Shown here piece after piece: positions 37,419 through 44,590 of a stretch of DNA of 64,000 nucleotides. The notes beneath the pieces were generated by a model. The model was not told the DNA's origin. It was given only the letters and a program-made list of their open reading frames with translations, and made no database searches. Numbering within the stretch: the stretch's first letter is position 1; every line of letters begins with the position of its first letter. Where the stretch lies: contig OZ243931.1 of assembly GCA_965214055.1 (NCBI GenBank), positions 930,001 to 994,000 of the forward strand. The letters run 5' to 3'. Source of the stretch: WTGA01 sp965214055 (GTDB taxonomy: Bacteria; Pseudomonadota; Gammaproteobacteria; Arenicellales; Poriferihabitantaceae). Made by a program: the position numbers and the translations under genes.

Positions 37419-38410
37419 GCCATCTACCGATACTGGCCCCCTGGCTGCGACGCTTTTTTATTGAATACCTTAGCAGCGAACGCAATCTTGCAATCAACAC
37501 GCAAAAAAGCTATCGCGACAGCTTTATGCTGCTACTGCCTTATCTCAGCGACAACGCCCGCAAGCCGGTGGAACGGCTTTCGATTCAGGACATCACCTCC
37601 AAGCGCGTCCTTGGGTTCCTCAATCATATTGAAACCGAGCGGAACTGCTCGATACAGACTCGCAACCAACGCCTGTCGGCGATTCGAGCCTTCGCCCGCT
37701 TTGTCAGCAGTCGGGAACCCGCCTGTGTCGAATGGGCGAGCGGGATTCGTGCGATTACCACCAAAAAAGCCACCCCGGCATCGGTGTCGTGGCTGACCAA
37801 AGATGAGATGGAAGAACTGCTCAAGGTGCCTGATATCCGCAAACCGAAAGGCCGAAGCGAACACGCTCTTCTGCTGTTTCTGTTCAATACCGGTGCCCGG
37901 GTCTCGGAGGCTATCGGAATACAGGTCAAGGATATTGAAGTCGACCCGCACAATGGTCGAGATGCGCTGGTTACTCTCCATGGCAAAGGGGGCAAGACCC
38001 GTCGATGTCCGTTGTGGCCACGCACTGAAAAGGCACTCGCCGAGTTGATTCGGAACAAACCTTCCACCGAGTGCGTTTTTATCAGCCAACAGCGAAAAGC
38101 GTATACGCGCTCAGGTGTATACCGACTGGTCGAACGCTGCGCAGCCAAAGTGTCCTCCTTGTCTGGGCGATCGGTCACCCCACACGTACTGCGGCATAGC
38201 TGTGCCTGTTTTCTGTTGCGCTCGGGAGTTGACCTCAATACGATCCGGGCCTGGTTGGGGCATGTACACCTTGATACCACTAACATTTACGCTGAGATCG
38301 ACCTGAAAATGAAAGCTGAAGCGGTGAAGCTTTGCGATGCGGCAGAGCCCGTATCGGCCGATCCGTGGCAGGATAACGCGAAACTCATGACGTTTCTTAC
38401 GTCACTGTGA
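37415..38410 (+). CDS. RIT tyrosine recombinase C
   Basis: A 331-residue XerC/D-like recombinase, ATG 37415 overlapping the stop of gene B (ATGA). The N-terminal core-binding domain (LSSERNLAINTQKSYRDSF) precedes Arg in NTGARVSEAIGI, HVLRHSCACFLL, WLGHVHLDTT and Tyr in NIYAEID. Its stop is five bases before the right terminal repeat. Confidence 0.88.
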   Translation: MSHLPILAPWLRRFFIEYLSSERNLAINTQKSYRDSFMLLLPYLSDNARKPVERLSIQDITSKRVLGFLNHIETERNCSIQTRNQRLSAIRAFARFVSSREPACVEWASGIRAITTKKATPASVSWLTKDEMEELLKVPDIRKPKGRSEHALLLFLFNTGARVSEAIGIQVKDIEVDPHNGRDALVTLHGKGGKTRRCPLWPRTEKALAELIRNKPSTECVFISQQRKAYTRSGVYRLVERCAAKVSSLSGRSVTPHVLRHSCACFLLRSGVDLNTIRAWLGHVHLDTTNIYAEIDLKMKAEAVKLCDAAEPVSADPWQDNAKLMTFLTSL

Positions 38411-38415
38411 GTGCA

Positions 38416-38503
38416 AAAGATTATGTTGCAGAATATGATCAGGCAGCCCTGAGATTCAAGCGTTCCTCGCAGATTTGCAACATAATCAAATCCGCAACAT
38501 ATT
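38416..38503 (-). repeat. RIT right terminal repeat
   Basis: Inverted partner of 35083-35170. Here all three TATGTTGC-type cores are intact: two direct at the outer side and one inverted at the inner end (38421-38428). Confidence 0.9.
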
Positions 38504-39082
38504 GGACCATATGTTGAATTCAACATATCGCCCATAAACCAGTCCCACCGGTAACTGCATCCTCAACTCCCCTCGCCGGGCCTTGTTCTGCTTTCCCCCG
38601 ATCAATCGCTGACGAATCCCCTGCAGTTCAAATTCATACACCGAACTCTTGATACCCAGCAATAGCCGATCATTGCTGTTGTTGGGATCATGAATCCCGC
38701 CTTCGTCCAGAATCAGCGTGTCAGACATCGCCGCCACCGAGAACAGCCGGTGCAGGTCAGTGTGGTTGCGACCCAACCGGGAAATCTCCAACGTGAACAC
38801 CAACCCGACCTCCCCCGCCGCAATCCGGGCCATCAGGTCCTGAAACCCATGGCGGTCGCCGGCCTGTGCTCCAGACTTTCCCTGATCCTCATCAATCACC
38901 CGGATCTGATCGTCCTGCCATCCCAGTGCCTGAGCCCGATAACGAAGGTCATACTGGCGTCGGGTACTTTCGGTATGGTGAAGCACCTGCCCCGGAGTGG
39001 ATTGGCGAATGTAGAGACAGGCCTCCCGGGCAAGATGACTGGCCGCAATTCGGTCCGCCGCAGACGGGTCAGATGGGTTCAT
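38504..39082 (-). pseudogene. Large serine recombinase, N-terminal part
   Basis: The resolvase catalytic domain from ATG 39082: REACLYIRQSTPGQVLHHTE carries the nucleophile Ser in RQST, followed by IDEDQGKSG, DLMARIAAGEVG and LEISRLGRNHTDLHRL. After RRGELRMQLPVGLVYG the frame enters foreign sequence and ends at a stop in the RIT repeat (38486). The rest of the gene resumes at 35082. The start overlaps the preceding small gene's stop by three bases. Confidence 0.87.
38509..38528. repeat. 20-bp perfect palindrome beside the RIT insertion
   Basis: ATATGTTGAATTCAACATAT, five bases from the RIT right end. Each half begins ATATGTTG, the same sequence found at the RIT termini. Confidence 0.75.
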
Positions 39083-39083
39083 C

Positions 39084-39353
39084 TCATTCTCCACAGGGTC
39101 TGTCTGCCCCCAGCGTTTGCCGGATCATGACGGTCACCTCCTCGACGAAAGTCTCCCCGGACGGTGCCCCTTCCCACTCCTTCCCCGGCCCGCACAGGGG
39201 TTGACGGACCGCGGTCAGAGAAAGCGCCCGGGCCATGCCATGACGACACAGCACGGGGTTCGGGGAACCGGGGGCGCCCGCCAACCAGTCCTGCCGCCAG
39301 TGACCATACCGCTGCAGGGCTGCCTCCTCCAACTCCCTGGTCCCTTCAGACAC
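39084..39353 (-). CDS. Small accessory protein of the serine-recombinase element
   Basis: An 89-residue protein from GTG 39353, which overlaps the stop of the upstream HTH gene by eight bases; the frame opens SEGTRELEEAALQRYGHW. It ends just before the recombinase start. No domain recognised. Its fixed place between the HTH gene and the recombinase suggests an accessory recombination or regulatory role, but that is inference. Confidence 0.6.
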   Translation of the reverse strand: MSEGTRELEEAALQRYGHWRQDWLAGAPGSPNPVLCRHGMARALSLTAVRQPLCGPGKEWEGAPSGETFVEEVTVMIRQTLGADRPCGE

Positions 39354-39813
39354 TTTTTTTTGACCGTTCAAGGGCCTTGGTGAGGCTGCGGGGATGCAGT
39401 CGAACCCCAAAGTGCTGTTCGATGATGGGCACCAACCGACCCGCACCCACCGGTCCGTGCTCGAACCGGTAATCCGCAATGAAATCGAGAATTTCCGGGG
39501 TGACCTTGTACGCCCCCTTCGGTCCCCGGGCCCGGGGGATCAATGCCTGCAGTCCCCCCTCACGGAATCGGCGCCTGAGACGCACACAGGTGGGCACCGA
39601 AACCCCAAAGGCCTCCGCCGCCGATCCCAGTGAACCCTTTTCAGATCGCCGTATCATTTCGTAGCGAACCTGCAAAATATCGCTGGAGTCGAAAAACACG
39701 CTGTCCCGGAAAAGAGGGTCCACCACTCTCTCTGGACGAAGATGGAGGGTTCCAGCAGCCCGAAGACTCTGTTTTTTTAGGGGATCATCTGGCAGATCAT
39801 TCATGGTATTCAA
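39346..39813 (-). CDS. Helix-turn-helix protein of the serine-recombinase element
   Basis: A 155-residue protein. Residues about 55-95 form an HTH (GSLGSAAEAFGVSVPTCVRL, then RRRFREGGLQALIPRARGP) like those at transposase N-termini. The preceding RVVDPLFRDSVFFDSSDILQ-VRYEM is typical of small proteins encoded beside such recombinases. It probably binds element DNA or regulates the operon. Confidence 0.7.
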   Translation of the reverse strand: MNTMNDLPDDPLKKQSLRAAGTLHLRPERVVDPLFRDSVFFDSSDILQVRYEMIRRSEKGSLGSAAEAFGVSVPTCVRLRRRFREGGLQALIPRARGPKGAYKVTPEILDFIADYRFEHGPVGAGRLVPIIEQHFGVRLHPRSLTKALERSKKSV

Positions 39814-39909
39814 AAACGGATCAATATCTATTACCTGTATTGTTGTTGGAACTCCCTATGTTTGCAAGAAGAATTCCATCATTTCTCATGATAAAGGCAT
39901 ATATTTTCA

Positions 39910-39955
39910 TTTCGGGTAATCTTTTTTGATCATTTCGAGTAATCATTTTTGATCA
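39910..39955. repeat. Two tandem 23-bp direct repeats
   Basis: TTTCGGGTAATC plus TTTTTTGATCA (39910-39932) is followed without gap by TTTCGAGTAATC plus ATTTTTGATCA (39933-39955), differing at two positions. They overlap the end of the DUF5372-like gene and lie upstream of the HTH gene. A recombinase or regulator binding site is possible. Confidence 0.7.
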
Positions 39956-40190
39956 ATTCATCCACCAAAATCCGAACACAGATCAACTCATCAAAACGAA
40001 AAAGGGAACGACCGGCGGACACCGTCTCAAAAGAGTCAACCTGGCGAAGCCCGGTCCAGGCGACCGGCACACTGACCAGGAGATCCGCTTCAACCCTCAG
40101 ACGTATGTTCTTCAGACCGAAATACTTGCTGTGGGATTCAACCGGAAAACAGCGCCCTTTCCACGGATGAAAGGGGTGGGTGATTTCCAC
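39930..40190 (-). CDS. DUF5372-like protein
   Basis: About 86 residues with VEITHPFHPWKGRCFPVESH and later PVAWTGL, the core pattern of DUF5372 proteins encoded with mobile serine recombinases. The start is uncertain: GTG 40190 is the only candidate clearly inside the element, while an in-frame ATG at 40262 lies in outer-IS sequence. Function unknown. Confidence 0.6.
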   Translation of the reverse strand: MEITHPFHPWKGRCFPVESHSKYFGLKNIRLRVEADLLVSVPVAWTGLRQVDSFETVSAGRSLFRFDELICVRILVDELIKNDYSK

Positions 40191-40251
40191 AACTTCCCCG
40201 GCGTCCGGGCGTGACCCTATGTGGAGTAAGGGTGTATTCGGTAATGTGCTC

Positions 40252-41268
40252 TTTGAGCACATTGAATGTTTCGTTTTCTATCTTCCAGCGGGCACGGCCA
40301 GCGGCGGCGAGGTCTGCGATGTTATCCTCGTTGACATCCAGATCGGTGACGAAGGCATTGCGGTAAGTCACCTTGCCCTGGGGGTTGACGATTTCGATTT
40401 CGAGCCAGTTCACGTTCAGTGCATCGGACCCATCCCGCAACGGGACCTCATGGGTCCAGCGGTAGCGGTAGGTTCGTTTTCGGGAACCGGTCCCCCGGGT
40501 CTGCTGACAGGTCTTCGGATCATGGATGAACTCATAGAGGGTTGAGTGACTGCTGGGTTTGCAGTTCAGGATGAAACTGCCCTGGGCATCGAGGATGGCC
40601 TTGACGATAGGTTGACAGGCATACAGGTCATCGGCAAGGTAGAGCGGATTGAGATTGACCACCTGGGGTCCTTGTTGGGCCAGCCAGCGTTTTGCGGCCT
40701 GGCGTTCGCAGTCCTGTTTCTTGTGTCCGTTCTGGGGATAGATGAACTCCGGTGCCAGGGGAATGACCTTGGATTGCCCCGGGGCGACCACGGTGGCGGC
40801 GAGGACCTGGTGGTGATATTGTGTTCGGCCGTCACTTCGTTTGCGCGTAGAGCAGTTTTTGCAGTGGACCTGGTACGAGCTGAAGTATTCTGAGCCATCG
40901 AGCGCAATAAGAAGGCGATCATCGAGACGACGCATGGTCTGGAGGCCATGGTTCGAATCGATATCGTTGATAACATGGTAAAAGACATCATCAAAGTGGT
41001 TCGATGGCACGCCGTCGAGCTTTTTTCGGATATGGTTGTCGCAGGGAATCTTGTGCAGACCGAACAGGGTGTGTGCATTGCTGCGGCCATTGCGTTCGAC
41101 CCACTCCCGCTGGAAGTGCAGGAACGAAGGGCATTGCATAAAGAACAGCGAAAAGACCGCCATACCGATATCCCGCATGGTGTACTGGATATTCTGACCA
41201 CGGCGGTCATCCGGCAGCCGGGCACAGGCCTCGCCCAGGGTTTCCAGATACCGGGGGAGATGCTTCAT
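40252..41268 (-). pseudogene. DDE transposase of the outer IS, N-terminal part
   Basis: About 339 codons of an ISNCY/IS4-like DDE transposase. LLIALDGSEYFSSYQVHC carries the first Asp, NPLYLADDLYACQP the second, and GRARWKIENETFNVLK the Glu region. After NVLK the frame reads foreign sequence. The true C-terminus is at 33231-33497. ATG 41268 overlaps the methylase stop (ATGA), so both were one operon. Confidence 0.87.
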
Positions 41269-41939
41269 GCCGGTTCGGCCTCCACGGCGAGAATGGCGGA
41301 CAGCACGGCGAGGCGTTCGGCCGGTTCCATTGCCTCATACCGCCGTCCCCAGTTGGCCGCCTTGCGCTTGACCTGCTGACGATGAGTGAAGTTCCTGCCG
41401 GCATACCGGCACCAGTGGACCCGGTCCGGTTCGAAGTTGAACCACACCTTCTCGGTGACCACCCCGGCCTGGTTCATCACCTGCAGCGACAGGCTGTACC
41501 ACCGGGATAACCGATCGTCATACAGTTGTGATGGATACCCCGAGAGCATCACCGCACAGGGCAGGGTGAGCAGGAGGTCGAGCAGGGCTTCATGGTCCGC
41601 GTCCTCGTAGTCATAGCGGTAGTACTTTCGATCCGACTTGCGGGTGTGTTGCAGGTACGGGGGATCACAATAGACCAACTCGGTGCCATCGAACTCGAAG
41701 GTGGACAGATAACGGTGGGCGCAGTCATGGATCAACTCCACCGAATAGTCACAAGAGAAACGGGACAGGGCCCGGGCATTGAGATCAATCCCGATATTGC
41801 GCAATGCCGGGGGCTTGCGTTGCATGATGGCTCCACCGCCCAGATGGGTTTCGAGATACACACTATGTGGGGGCATCAGGGCAATTAGGGGCTGACACAG
41901 CCCCGAGGTGCCCTTGGAACCGATATAACGATGACCCAT
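41265..41939 (-). CDS. D12-class adenine-specific DNA methyltransferase carried by the IS
   Basis: A 224-residue protein from ATG 41939. GHRYIGSKGTSGLCQPLI opens it, YLETHLGGGAIM is a SAM-binding motif I variant, and VYCDPPYLQHTRKSDRKYY contains the catalytic DPPY. It is shorter than Dam and probably N6-adenine specific. It lies inside the IS ends and overlaps the transposase start, so it is a passenger or a transposition regulator. The gene is intact. Confidence 0.85.
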   Translation of the reverse strand: MGHRYIGSKGTSGLCQPLIALMPPHSVYLETHLGGGAIMQRKPPALRNIGIDLNARALSRFSCDYSVELIHDCAHRYLSTFEFDGTELVYCDPPYLQHTRKSDRKYYRYDYEDADHEALLDLLLTLPCAVMLSGYPSQLYDDRLSRWYSLSLQVMNQAGVVTEKVWFNFEPDRVHWCRYAGRNFTHRQQVKRKAANWGRRYEAMEPAERLAVLSAILAVEAEPA

Positions 41940-42090
41940 GCTTCCACCCGTCACAGATAAACAACTCGACCATAGTCCTCAAGGGCTATCTTGTCAAGGG
42001 TTGATCCAAATCCAGTACAATTCCGTCCATCGCGACCGCTCAACCGGGCATCGACTCCTTCAAAATGGGTGTTTCAAGGGGGAGAATTCC

Positions 42091-42106
42091 AAAATTAGAA
42101 TTGCTG
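42091..42106 (-). repeat. Outer IS right inverted repeat
   Basis: Exact inverted copy of 33127-33142. Confidence 0.9.
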
Positions 42107-42115
42107 CTTCCCGAA
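42107..42115 (+). repeat. Target-site duplication, right copy
   Basis: CTTCCCGAA, the second copy of the hemW-derived 9-mer. It is followed by the original hemW ending (CCG GAC CCT TGA). Confidence 0.9.
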
Positions 42116-42204
42116 CCGGACCCTTGACAGAACCGGGAAAGGGGTTCCGCTACGAACTCCATCCAGCACTTCGAAGGAACCCGGGGAGCCGCTACGCTCC
42201 GAAT

Positions 42205-42294
42205 TCAGCTTTCTTTGTCCCGGTTCGCATTGTCTGGTTCAAGCCGACTCCGGCAGTAAGCAGTCCCGGGTTGCGTAGGGCGAGGGCGGCACAT
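42205..42294 (-). pseudogene. C-terminal remnant of a fumarylacetoacetase-family gene
   Basis: Minus-strand codons read PGTAYCRSRLEPDNANRDK before a stop, closely matching the C-terminus PGSAHYRSRLESDNADRGK of the hydrolase at 47582. DNA identity is only about 75-80 percent and many differences fall at third positions, so this looks like the relic of a paralogue rather than a recent copy. Confidence 0.7.
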
Positions 42295-42380
42295 GATTTT
42301 GCGTGCACACAAACTCATCTTTACCCCCAAATATTACAGTGCGACTCCCCGGAGGAGTCAATGAATGTTTGCAATACTTT

Positions 42381-43007
42381 TCAGTTCTCGCCACATGACA
42401 CAGCGCCAGAAGAAGGGTCATACGTCACTGCAACGAAAGCTACTTCCTGAGGGTTGCTGATAGATGCTCTTGTAAATACTGGAACATTTGTCCCGTTCTC
42501 ATTTCTTGCTGCAGGACTAAGCAAACCATCAAGTTGTAATTCTACAGCCTCGGCGCCCAATTCACTACAAAATTGGTAGTCATCATCTATAAGTTTTGGC
42601 CATGCCTCAAGCATTGGCCTTAAGTCCTTTGTTGATCCGTCAAATCTGCAACTGAAGCATACATAATAGGCTGTTCTTGGTCCTTTCGGACTCCCGGCAA
42701 CCCTGGGAAAGTGATGGCAAATTTCTGCCTTAGCAGTATCTGTCTCCAGGGAGCTATAAAATACAGGGAAACTGCCATTGGAAAAGCGGGTTGCCTTTTT
42801 CAGTCTCTTTTTTAACCTGAATGGTGCGTCACAAAGTTCTTCCAGCGTATCCGTAATACCACGAGATTGTAGTAATTCCTCCATTTCCTTGATGGCATTT
42901 TTATCAAGTCCTTGTTCTTTGAGGAAGTCTGCATGTGTTGGCTGAGTAGCCAAACGAAATATTCTGAGTGAAACTTCGTTAGTTTGTATGGCTTCGAGTA
43001 CAGTCAT
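42381..43007 (-). CDS. RES-domain toxin
   Basis: A 208-residue protein. The RES fold is visible from ATRFSNGSFPVFYSSLETDTA-KAEI (Arg74, Tyr84 and Glu95 as candidate conserved residues) to VELQLDGLLSPAARNENGTN and the downstream Ser in FTRASIS. RES toxins such as MbcT and ParT deplete or modify NAD-related substrates. The ATG at 43007 overlaps the antitoxin stop (ATGA), the usual antitoxin-then-toxin order. About 70 extra N-terminal residues precede the core. Confidence 0.82.
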   Translation of the reverse strand: MTVLEAIQTNEVSLRIFRLATQPTHADFLKEQGLDKNAIKEMEELLQSRGITDTLEELCDAPFRLKKRLKKATRFSNGSFPVFYSSLETDTAKAEICHHFPRVAGSPKGPRTAYYVCFSCRFDGSTKDLRPMLEAWPKLIDDDYQFCSELGAEAVELQLDGLLSPAARNENGTNVPVFTRASISNPQEVAFVAVTYDPSSGAVSCGEN

Positions 43008-43798
43008 TTCCCTGCTGCGGTATCAACGTACTCCTTGACAAGCAACAGATTTTCCATCGTACCTTCCAGCATCAACTCCATGGGCGCAATGTTATTCAGC
43101 ATGGCGTGCTTTTCTCTAAGCCACTCATTCTCGACCTCCTCGTTCAAGAATAATGCAGACAAAGTCTTCCGAATTTCCAACAAATAGGTAATCCGATCTT
43201 TCACATCGCGACCCGAGAGGGCAACATTACCATTTAAAAGGTTGCTAACGTATTGTCGATCAGAGTCTTCGAATCCGAGCAAGGGCAGAGCATCATCTTG
43301 TGTGAGTCCCCAGGTTTTCAAGAGGCTCTGGACAAACTTGACTGGGCCAGACAATCGTCCTTGAGATCGCGGCTCCTTGGCACGAACTGCTAAAATATTT
43401 GTTTGGTCAAAAATTGTTTTATCAAATGCCACAAAAGCTTTGCGCTTTTCAATGGGTTCATTACGGAATACGGATGCTTGCAGGTCTCCCCAAACTTGAC
43501 CAGGGGCACCAATACTTAACCACACAAGAATTCCTGGATTTATTGTTTGGCCAAATCCTTCCTGATAATACTCACCTCCCAGTAAGGATTTTTTCCACTG
43601 GACTGCAGTATGGGGGCCTGGGCTTTGATCCGAAATAGAACGTGGTTGATGAAATCTATCTAACTGAACAACTTCATAGGCCGCAGCACGCTTACCATAT
43701 TCATAGGCCGCAGCACGCTTACCATATTCAGAGGCCGCAGCACGCTTACCATATCCAGAGGCCGCAGCACGCTTACCATATTTTTCTGCATGTATCAT
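43004..43798 (-). CDS. Xre/MbcA/ParS-type antitoxin with long repeat-bearing N-terminus
   Basis: 264 residues. The C-terminal 100 (GLTQDDALPLLGFEDSDRQY, then ending APMELMLEGTMENLLLVKEY) fit the antitoxin Xre plus MbcA/ParS toxin-binding region paired with RES toxins. The N-terminal 160 residues are unusual: four 9-residue YGKRAAA(S/Y)(E/G) repeats at residues 7-42, then an unrecognised domain (PHTAVQWKKSLLGGEYYQEG, GILVWLSIGAPGQVWGDLQA). Typical RES antitoxins are about 120-150 residues. ATG 43798 overlaps the upstream gene's stop. Confidence 0.78.
   Translation of the reverse strand: MIHAEKYGKRAAASGYGKRAAASEYGKRAAAYEYGKRAAAYEVVQLDRFHQPRSISDQSPGPHTAVQWKKSLLGGEYYQEGFGQTINPGILVWLSIGAPGQVWGDLQASVFRNEPIEKRKAFVAFDKTIFDQTNILAVRAKEPRSQGRLSGPVKFVQSLLKTWGLTQDDALPLLGFEDSDRQYVSNLLNGNVALSGRDVKDRITYLLEIRKTLSALFLNEEVENEWLREKHAMLNNIAPMELMLEGTMENLLLVKEYVDTAAGK
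43673..43780 (-). repeat. Four tandem 27-bp coding repeats
   Basis: 27-bp period; AGGCCGCAG starts at 43678, 43705, 43732 and 43759 on the plus strand. It encodes four copies of YGKRAAA plus two variable residues. The period is a multiple of three, so copy-number changes keep the frame. Confidence 0.9.
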
Positions 43799-44532
43799 GA
43801 CTTTCCCAAATACAACCCTGAGACCTCCAATCCAGTTGTGCGAAGAAACGTGCTGATCAAGTGCTGCAGATGCTCTGTTTGGCGCTCAAGTCCACGAAAA
43901 GTTTTCTGCTCACCGTACAAAGCATTACACAATACCACTAGAGATGATCTTTCTTCACGATTTCGAAAGGTATTCAGAATTACATTCCACCCTTCCTCTT
44001 CATTTTCAATCTCAAGATTTATACCATGATGCAAGGTGGCTTCATCAAAATTTTCCAAGCCAGAAAGGTTCCCAGAGTACCTTAAATTTGCGAGGTAACT
44101 ACTGACATCTTCTGTTCCATTGCCAAGTTCAAGAAACAAAGTGGGCCTGATCGCAGCAAAGCTAAACTTCAGACTCGGAAGTGTATCGTGTATAGCCTGT
44201 TCAGCCAGTGAGATACATACCTTACATATGTGCAGGTGGGCATCATTTTCCAGGCTGACAAAGTTTATCAAATATTTTTCCGTTGTGACCTCAACCTTTG
44301 CATTGTCATTAAACATGGAAATGCGTGCACAAACATCTGAGAGAGTATTTCCTCCAAATATCTGCATGTCGGTGGAAGCAATGGGAGATACAGGGTTCAA
44401 TTTTGCATGAAGAGATTTGAGTAGGGCAACCCCCTGCTCGGCCAAATCAAACGATGGTTCAGAGAATACCATCTCGTATATTAAGTCCATACGATTGAGT
44501 TTAGCTTTCATTACGGTATTACCTGAATTCAT
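43795..44532 (-). CDS. Unknown first gene of the RES toxin-antitoxin operon
   Basis: About 245 residues; starts at ATG 44532 or 44511. No motif I recognise with confidence. Visible stretches are MDLIYEMVFSEPSFDLAEQG, TTEKYLINFVSLENDAHLHI and a C-terminal helix LERQTEHLQHLISTFLR. The layout (short N-terminal strand, central beta-rich region, C-terminal helix) is reminiscent of the sporadic TIGR04255 proteins, but this is a weak impression. Its stop overlaps the antitoxin start, so it is co-translated with the toxin-antitoxin pair. Confidence 0.6.
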   Translation of the reverse strand: MNSGNTVMKAKLNRMDLIYEMVFSEPSFDLAEQGVALLKSLHAKLNPVSPIASTDMQIFGGNTLSDVCARISMFNDNAKVEVTTEKYLINFVSLENDAHLHICKVCISLAEQAIHDTLPSLKFSFAAIRPTLFLELGNGTEDVSSYLANLRYSGNLSGLENFDEATLHHGINLEIENEEEGWNVILNTFRNREERSSLVVLCNALYGEQKTFRGLERQTEHLQHLISTFLRTTGLEVSGLYLGKS

Positions 44533-44562
44533 ACCCAAAGGGATAAGTGAGCCCTAATTGCC

Positions 44563-44590
44563 CGTATAATCTAACCTGAAATAATATCAA
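44563..44590 (-). promoter_or_regulatory. Promoter of the three-gene toxin-antitoxin operon
   Basis: Minus strand TTGATA (44585-44590), 16-bp spacer, TATACG (44563-44568). The predicted start is about 25 bases before the first ATG. Confidence 0.55.

Larger units (their letters stand above)
35083..38503 (+). mobile_element. RIT element (recombinase in trio)
   Basis: A 3.4-kb element with three overlapping plus-strand tyrosine recombinase genes and 88-bp imperfect inverted terminal repeats (35083-35170 and 38416-38503). This is the defining layout of RIT elements. It has inserted into the serine recombinase gene just after the codons for LPVGLVYG. All three recombinases are open and keep their catalytic residues, so the element looks recent and possibly functional. 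Confidence 0.9.
33498..40251 (-). mobile_element. Serine-recombinase element nested in the outer IS
   Basis: The segment between the two halves of the outer transposase. It carries, in minus-strand order, a DUF5372-like gene, a helix-turn-helix gene, a small gene and a large serine recombinase. The recombinase is itself split by the RIT element. End coordinates are estimates (within about 5 bases) from where the two transposase halves stop matching their family. No inverted repeats are evident, as expected for serine-recombinase integration. Confidence 0.75.
33127..42106 (-). mobile_element. Outer insertion sequence with D12 methylase and DDE transposase, interrupted by nested elements
   Basis: Bounded by 16-bp perfect inverted repeats (33127-33142, 42091-42106) and flanked by a 9-bp direct duplication. 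Without the nested DNA the element would be about 2.2 kb. It carries a D12-class adenine methylase overlapping a DDE transposase. The transposase is split at the codons after NVLK by the serine-recombinase element (about 33498-40251). Matching ends and target duplication show that the whole 9-kb block is one insertion that later grew inside. Confidence 0.88.

Noticed and set aside
43673..43780. CRISPR-like short repeats
   Set aside because: The 27-bp units are contiguous with no spacers and are in frame within the antitoxin gene.
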